In this document: positions 57,858-64,000 of the stretch, one piece after another | How the letters are laid out: each line of letters starts with the position of its first letter | Position numbering within the stretch: position 1 is the first letter of the stretch | From: Sisyra terminalis | Lineage: Eukaryota > Arthropoda > Insecta > Neuroptera > Sisyridae | Direction of reading: 5' to 3' | Assembly (NCBI GenBank): GCA_958496175.1 | Contig: OY292276.1 | Span: forward strand, 54,077,080-54,141,079 | Length of the DNA: 64,000 bases | Program-made: the position numbers and the translations under genes | The notes under the pieces: generated by a model | Told to the model about the DNA's origin: nothing | Seen by the model: the letters and a program-made list of their open reading frames with translations, nothing else | Database searches by the model: none

Positions 57858-60019
57858 ATAACAATAAGAAGGAGTTTAATTTACGAAATGAGAAATATTT
57901 TTCTGCTTAAATTTGACTCTGATTGTCCAAAACAGGAATTTAATTTCATGACATTTCAAATTCTTTTAATTGGACACAAATTGAAAGTTATGTACTAAGG
58001 TTTTTTTGCAAGTTTTGCATCGTTTTCTATTGACTTTATTGTAATATTTTCAATGGTTCAGAAGCGCTCAGGTCACAAAAAACGTCACTGAATTATTACT
58101 ATAATCATGACATGAAAGTGCCAACTGTTAATATAGAAAATTTCAGGGTTTTTGAGAAATCCAACTTATAGATAAAAGTAATAGAAATTTTAACCAAAGA
58201 TCTTCTAATCTTGAGTAAAATAATTTTGATTTGTGAAAGCTTTCCTTGGAAAATAAAGTAAAATAGGTCAAAAAAATCTCAGGGGAGGGGAAGAGTTAAT
58301 GTATAAAGGAAATGGGAAGCCGTTCTTCCTAAGTATGTAACTTGACAATAGTTATTTAACGGAATTTTTCCATTTTTTAAGATGCAAAATATTAAGTAAA
58401 CCTTAAATAAAAATTGATCAAAATTGAATTCTTTGTTAGATTTTCTTAATTAGAAGATAGATTTAAGGGTTCAGTTTCTTTTTTTTTCGCCGTTTACTAT
58501 TAGTGGGGCCTTAAAAGCCGTGGTATTAGGGGTTGCTTATACATCGATGACTGTGTACAAGTTGGAAGTTATTCGGGCTAATTGCCATACCTTCCAATTT
58601 AACGTGCTCGTTACTTACAATAATACTCGTAATAACTATCATAATAATAGGCATTTGAGGTCTTTAAATATTCAATAACGACGAAAGAAAACGAAAAAAG
58701 GCCTGAAAAAGACGCGAATGGATTCATTAAAATGGTAAAAAAAAATAAACATAAATATAATAATAAACTTTCACCATTAATTATTCGAAGCGTTTTAAAT
58801 ATTGTGAGTAAATAACGCGCGTTAACGAGTTGCTGATAATCAAACCCTTTTTCACTGAAAATATTTATATTGCATTACGTTATCCTCCAATTACTTGCAT
58901 CTTCTTTTCCTTATTGATACCGCATGACTTCCGTTTCGTTTTATTTTTAATTAAACATTTCAAAAACGGTAATGTGAAAAGGTTTAATGTGCGATATTAC
59001 TTAACCAGGTGGAATTTTTTCTTGGGATTTGATTGCCATTTTTTTTTTTTTTTTGGTAAGTGCTTCGATATTGGTTACTGGTTGTTTGGTGGATGGTGGC
59101 AGTGATTGGAGAAGGCCGAATGAGGGAGCTGAAGAGGCGCAGATAGCGCCCCGAAGACCTCACACGTATAAAATAAGAAATTATTTGCAATTATCGTGTA
59201 AAATATTTTATAGGCTAAAGTAGTTACATTATAATAAATTTAATGGGCACACAAATTACGCGACAAATTATTATTATGTGAAGATTATGCTGTTTTTTTT
59301 TTCGTCGCTGTCTTGTTTTGAGGTTTAGATGGTGGATTTATGAAGCTTTGGAGGCCAATTGGCTAAAGACTTGGTAGCAAAATCTTAGCAGTAGAAAGTT
59401 CTACCTATAATACAATTGTACATCTATGAGGTCTGCAATACAATAAATAAATGAGGAAAAATCTGAAGATAATGCAATTTTTGAGAAACTTAAAAAATGT
59501 GGATTATTAAATTCAACCAGGAGCAAATTATATCGAACTTACGATGTTGAACGAAAGGGGTAAATAAATAATATTATTCCAGGGTTTAGTACTCCTGATA
59601 TCTTCTATTTACTATGTTCTAGTACCTAATATGTAAATAAATAAACATTGTACAAAAACTGTATAAATAAGTATTCATAAAAATTAAACTTATTAGCGGT
59701 TTTTTTTCTTGGGATCCCGAAAAAAGTAAAAAAACGGTACGAGTACTTTTTTACGCGCATGAGAAGTTATATTTCTTTGGTATAGTAAAAAAGATGTTTT
59801 CAATTCACTACCGCAGCCTTTTCCGGTAGTACTTGAACTAGCACAATGGTTATAAATGGCTTGTGATAACTAAAATATGATACAATTATAAACACAAATC
59901 GCTTTTAATATCAAAATACATAATAAGGAAACATATGTGTTACAGCAAAGACAAGGACAAAGAATATAAAGTTGTAAACATACCCATATAAGTGGAATAT
60001 AAATATAATAGTTATTGTC
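57858..60019. other. Mixed DNA; 58480-59350 less AT-rich
   Basis: 58800-59220 has overlapping small frames on both strands without recognised domains, and a T14-type run near 59040. No repeats were paired. Possibly regulatory or simply old DNA. Confidence 0.35.
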
Positions 60020-60160
60020 TTAAATTTGAACTATCATGTCATTAGTTTCAACTGCCATTTCGATTGCATTTAATTGCTAATTTTAGCCATTTGTCAATTG
60101 TGTCAGTGTTGGACTGTGAATATTTTACGGAAAGTTACTGGTATTCAAAAAAATGATTAA
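60020..60160. repeat. Direct repeat flanking the 60.8-61.9 kb foldback (left copy)
   Basis: TGTCAGTGTTGGACTGTGAA (from about 60099), followed by TATTTTACGG and AAAGTTACTG, resembles TATCAGTATTGGATGGTGAA at about 62107, followed by TATTTCACGG and GAAATTACTG. The similarity covers about 120 bp. Confidence 0.6.
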
Positions 60161-60614
60161 ATTGGCAATTTATCCAAAATGTTTATTACATACTACATAA
60201 ATTAACCGTTGGCAATACTGCATGGGTCATATGTTTCAAAAATACTTTTCCATAATATTTACTGTATAGAAGTAGATTATTGCCCTAAAATATCATGTAT
60301 AGGTACGTATAAACAATCCTAAACAGCAATGCCCTAATAATTATATTAATATTATAATAATTGCATATTTTATTTACCCATTTATATCTGTGTATTGAAA
60401 CTGACATTTAATTCAAAGAAAAATATATTGTAATATAATGTATCAATCGACTTTCCTTACATTATTTTAAATATTGCATTAGATAATTTAAATATATCTG
60501 TATTTTAAATGCATTTTAATTCGCATAATAATAATAGGCAAATATTTGTAATATGATAATTAATAATGTTCTTGGGAACTTGGATTTAAATAATAAGATG
60601 TTATTTTTCAAATT

Positions 60615-60660
60615 ATCTCAATATTTCGTTGGTATTTATTTCCAACTTCTTCAGGAGAAC
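60615..60660 (-). ncRNA. Hammerhead-like core motif (degenerate)
   Basis: On the minus strand: CTGAAGA (60648-60654), one extra A, a 5-bp stem GTTGG/CCAAC, then GAAA (60624-60627). No convincing stem III or stem I follows. Confidence 0.25.
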
Positions 60661-60756
60661 TAAAGCATAACAACAATGCATGTTGTTTAAACCCAAATTA
60701 CACAACATATGTATGCATATTAGTATATACATATACAACATACATTTGTAATATGT

Positions 60757-61955
60757 ATGCATATTAGACTGGGCCAAAAAAATCGACATTTTTTTTTTTT
60801 TTGAAAAGTATATCGACAATATTGTTCAGGTGACAAAAAAAAATATCGGGAATTCATTTTTGCGTCAATGGTGTCAAACTATCAAGGTAAAAAAATTCAT
60901 CTACATATATATTTATAGAAAATTAAATTTTGTACAAAAAAAGTCTCTTTAAAAATTTTCGCCAGACACGCCGTTTCCAAATAATCAAGCTTTAAACATT
61001 GACATAGTTTTTAGATTTATCTTCTTTATTTTGGAATTTTGTAACTAATGAACAAATAAATATATAGAAATGAACAATATTGATTCTTAAAGAGAATTTA
61101 ATGCTCTACAAAAAAGGTCTCTGAACGTATTTACATAAAACCACTTTTTCAAAAGTTATTCACAATTAAAGTTGAAGGAAAAATTAAATTATTGTTTTTT
61201 CATTGTTGAACCATTTTTTTTTCATTTCGTGGGACAAATTGAAATTTTACATGATCGAAAATCATTTAGCAACATCATTTACAACGGCTAATTTGTCGAA
61301 AAATAGTTTACATTACCAAAAACTACCAAGGTTTGGATATATTATGAAATTTAAATATTTCAAGCGATAAGATTCATAAAATGATGATTTTCGATCATGT
61401 AAAATATCAATTTGTCCCACTAAATGAAAAAAATTTGTTCAACAACGAAAAAAACAATAATTTAATTTTTTCTTCAACTTTAATTGTGAATAACTATTGA
61501 AAAAGTGACTTTATGTAAAAACGTTCAGAGACCTTTTTTGAAGAACATCAAATTTCCTTCAAGAATCTACATTGTTCATTACTGTATATTTACTTGTTCG
61601 TTAGTTCCAAAATTCCAAAATAAAGAAGATAAATCTAAAAATTAAATCATTGTTTAAACCTTGATTATTCGGAAACGGCGTGTCTGGCAAAAATTTTCAA
61701 AGAAACGTTTTTTGTAGGAAATTTAAATTTCTATTAATATAAGTGCAGATGAATTTTTTTACCTTGGTAGTTTGACAGCATTGACGCAAAAATGAAAGCA
61801 CAAATAAAAAGTCGAAATTAAAGATGGTAGATCTCTTAATATTCATATTAAGGACTCAAACCTTTCCGATATTTTTTTTTTCACCTTGAACAATATTTTC
61901 GATATACTTTTCAAAAAAAAAAATAGACGATTTTTTGGCCTAGTCTAATGCATAT
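60757..61955. mobile_element. Large foldback element, 1183 bp, 8-bp target duplication
   Basis: The element occupies 60765-61947, bracketed by ATGCATAT at 60757-60764 and 61948-61955. The left end is TAGACTGGGCCAAAAAAATC; the right end, reverse-complemented, is TAGACTAGGCCAAAAAATCG. The arms are ~500-565 bp each. Landmarks: ATGATCGAAAATCAT inside the left arm at 61251 and its complement at 61384; GCCAGACACGCCGTTTCC at 60961 and its complement at 61673. The unpaired centre is about 115 bp. An 8-bp duplication suggests hAT-like integration, but the termini are not a classical hAT consensus. No coding frame. Confidence 0.9.
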
Positions 61956-63515
61956 ATGTCGGCAAAGACAGAAAACAAATATTGCAAACACAAGTGTGAG
62001 TGAAATATAACCATTGTTTCTAATTTGAACTGAAAGATTGTCGCTATGGATTCAGTAGTCATTTTGACATTATTCAAATGGCAATTTTTATCATTGGTCA
62101 GTTTTATCAGTATTGGATGGTGAATATTTCACGGGAAATTACTGATTTAAATCGCTCCCAAAAATCGGCCAGCTTTCACCCCCTTGAAGTTTCTTGATAA
62201 CCGTTTAGGAGTAACTTCCTACTGTAGCAATGGCTTCATATTTTAATTTTAAGAAAAATTCAGTCTGATTAATTTTTTATAACGCGGTTAAAGATATATA
62301 ACTTTAACAATAGACTTGGCCTATCCATTGAGATATATATGTGTGTAAAATAGAAACTATGTATGAGGTTGGAAAAGACATTTTTTTGCAATAAATTATT
62401 CGAATAATGGCATAGATGGTTATTAAGAGGAAGATAATACCGAGACAAAAATAATTTTCGCATTTTTCTCCGTCTCAGATGCCTCTAAACATATAAATAT
62501 TACACGTAATTGCTAATTTCAAAAACGTTCTTGACTAATTTTTTCCATTCCTTCTCATCTCTGTCGAGACCGCAAACAAAACCGCACACCTTTGTGTTTA
62601 ATAAATATGTTCTTTTGCGTCTTTTAAGGGACGCAAGTGCCTGTATTGGTGCATTATCATCAACATACAACACACATAAGTATAAAGGACAAAAGCAAAA
62701 TTCGAACAAATCCTCCACCTCTTCCGAGCGCAAAAAAAATCTGTAACACGTTTGTAACCGTTCCGTTTCACAGCAGGAGTGCTCCTTTATGCTCCTCATA
62801 AAGCCTCTCAATTCTCAAGGGCCTTGTTGAATTTTTTTCGGTTTTCAGAAGATTTGAAAATGAGATGTTATTTGTTCAACAAAAACAAGAAATAAGTGGC
62901 TCGAAAAGAATAGGGGACGGGGTGCAAACAGGGTGCCGACTGCCGACAAACACCCAACGCTGTTTTATATTAGGTAGATATAGCAACTGATTTTTTGCAT
63001 CTCTATTATTCAATACCAATATGAAACCATCGGGAAGAAAAAATATAAAAACATAATTTTATTAATTTTCAAGAAAAAAAATCCGGATGACTCATCACAT
63101 AAAAACGATACAGTTTCAGATTCGTTTCGAACAGGAAACTTATTAAAAACTATTCAAATTTCGGTTTCGAGATTATCTCTCACTGATCTTTTCAAACTCC
63201 ATCGTATTATTTCCCATTGTTAAAACTTCTTTCTTCGGTTTGAAGAGAAAAAAAATGAACTCATAACATTCGGAGGACAATGAAACTTTTTTAATGTGCC
63301 AGGATTTTGGTTTGGAAGAATTCGAAAAAATGATTACCTTCGTCTACAATTCTCCTTATATAGACGATGTCTCAATAAAACGATTCAATTTAAGCCTCAA
63401 CACTTTCGAAGCTAACTTTTTAAACCCTAAACAAATTAGAAAAAAATATTTTTGTTGAAATTAAGTAGAAAATAATAAATTTTGATTATCTTCATTCATT
63501 TATAAATTTTATAAA
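61956..63515. other. Right copy of the flanking direct repeat, then single-copy-looking DNA
   Basis: 62020-62160 matches 60020-60160. 62480-62960 is GC-richer and open on both strands (103 codons at 62500-62811 minus, 78 codons at 62510-62746 plus), with no recognised domain and no splice context that favours either. The rest is AT-rich. Confidence 0.35.
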
Positions 63516-63886
63516 AGAAGAAATAATTAACATTGTTGGTATTCTTAGCCATGGTTTTATTATACATAAATGATTCTTATTGTTTGGATACTTTTTAATA
63601 TTTGATGTTTTTATTAAATTTTTTGTACATCGTTTCGCCACTTTCGCAACTTCTTCAGGTACTACAAACAGACAGTAACAATTTTTTTTAATTGAGGTAT
63701 TTTATTAAGTGTATTTTTGGTTTAAGTGTATTTATTGTATTATGTAATCTTGTTCATACATTGTCTGTTTGTAGTACCTGAAGAAGCTGCGAAAGTGGCG
63801 CAACGTTGTAAAAAAAATTTAATAAAAACATCAAATATTAAAAAGTATCCAGAAAATAAGAATCATTAATGTATAGAAGAAATAAT
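63516..63886. mobile_element. 347-bp inverted-repeat element with 12-bp target duplication and paired hammerhead-like motifs
   Basis: AGAAGAAATAAT occurs at 63516-63527 and 63875-63886. Within, arms of about 111 bp (63563-63673 and 63765-63876) are inverted copies. Each arm carries CTGAAGA, one extra A, a stem (GTTGC or CTGC with GAAA loop, then GTGGC) and GAAAC. The left-arm motif is on the minus strand (63632-63658); the right-arm motif is on the plus strand (63778-63808), where GAAAC has changed to GCAAC. A short stem III with GTA can be drawn; stem I cannot. As at 35.7 kb, extra bases lie between the left target duplication and the left arm. Confidence 0.78.
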
Positions 63887-64000
63887 ATTAGGCCCATTTT
63901 ACTAGGGAATCGCATGGAGACTTCAACGCTGGTACTCAAAACAAACCCACTCCATTATGACGTAAGAACCAATGAAACATTTTAAACGTAATAGATACTC
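63887..64000. other. Window end, unassigned
   Basis: GGAGACTTCAACG at about 63915 repeats the core word of the 14.8-17.5 kb tandem family, but the rest does not align, so no assignment is made. Confidence 0.3.

Noticed and set aside
62500..62811. 103-codon minus-strand frame in GC-richer DNA
   Set aside because: Open on both strands, no signal peptide or domain, and no resemblance to a Wnt first exon.
1..64000. CRISPR arrays, bacterial operons, tRNA or rRNA genes
   Set aside because: Composition and the spliced Wnt exon show eukaryotic nuclear DNA; no regularly spaced repeats and no cloverleaf or rRNA sequence was recognised by eye.

Overview
The window is AT-rich eukaryotic nuclear DNA, most likely from an insect. 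One spliced exon can be recognised with confidence: a Wnt exon on the minus strand at about 37.60-37.83 kb. It has a canonical acceptor and donor, and its protein matches the Wnt7 subfamily (Drosophila Wnt2) best. No other Wnt exon was found on either side, so the rest of the window is probably long intron or intergenic DNA. There is no operon structure, no rRNA or tRNA gene that I can see, and no intact mobile-element gene. The dense, old, diverse repeat load and the jockey, mariner, pogo and hAT families fit an insect; the order (a beetle is plausible) cannot be fixed from this sequence.

Layout. 0-5 kb: a fragment of a small repeat with a hammerhead-like motif, an 854-bp hAT element with a perfect 8-bp target duplication, and a pogo-type MITE. 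5-9.5 kb: mostly single-copy-looking AT-rich DNA with one decayed minus-strand reading frame. 9.6-14.3 kb: two short hAT elements and remnants of mariner and endonuclease/reverse-transcriptase elements. 14.7-17.8 kb: a two-unit tandem duplication with a diverged third copy, and a Ty3/gypsy RNase H fragment. 19-22.6 kb: a pogo element, a Jockey remnant, and a non-LTR RNase H/3' end held between ~200-bp inverted repeats. 24.9-25.6 kb: a decayed Mutator-like transposase with a SWIM zinc finger. 28-29.7 kb: duplicated non-LTR debris around a ~325-bp palindrome. 31.5-36 kb: a hAT element, an inverted-repeat element split by a non-LTR insertion, and a 276-bp element with a 14-bp target duplication.

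37.6 kb is the Wnt exon. 38.6-46.4 kb: an inverted-repeat element, a 5'-truncated Jockey with its target duplication, another Jockey piece, a mariner, a decayed tandem array and a second pogo copy. 47.4-50 kb: a probable hAT holding mariner and LTR insertions. 51.9-54.6 kb: a hAT, a small hairpin, and a 368-bp duplication in which only one copy is interrupted by a 675-bp inverted-repeat element. 57.6 kb: the second pogo-type MITE. 60.8-61.9 kb: a 1.18-kb foldback with an 8-bp target duplication. 63.5-63.9 kb: a small inverted-repeat element with a 12-bp target duplication.

The most interesting theme is a recurring RNA-like motif, CTGANGA, then one extra base, a short hairpin, then GAAA. It recalls the hammerhead ribozyme core. 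It occurs in repeats at about 0.54, 29.1-29.2, 35.85, 52.65, 60.64 and 63.65-63.8 kb. In the 29-kb palindrome all three stems can be drawn, once on each strand. Several carriers have 12-14-bp target duplications and inverted ends, which fits Penelope-like or retrozyme-like elements. Catalytic activity is not shown by the sequence.
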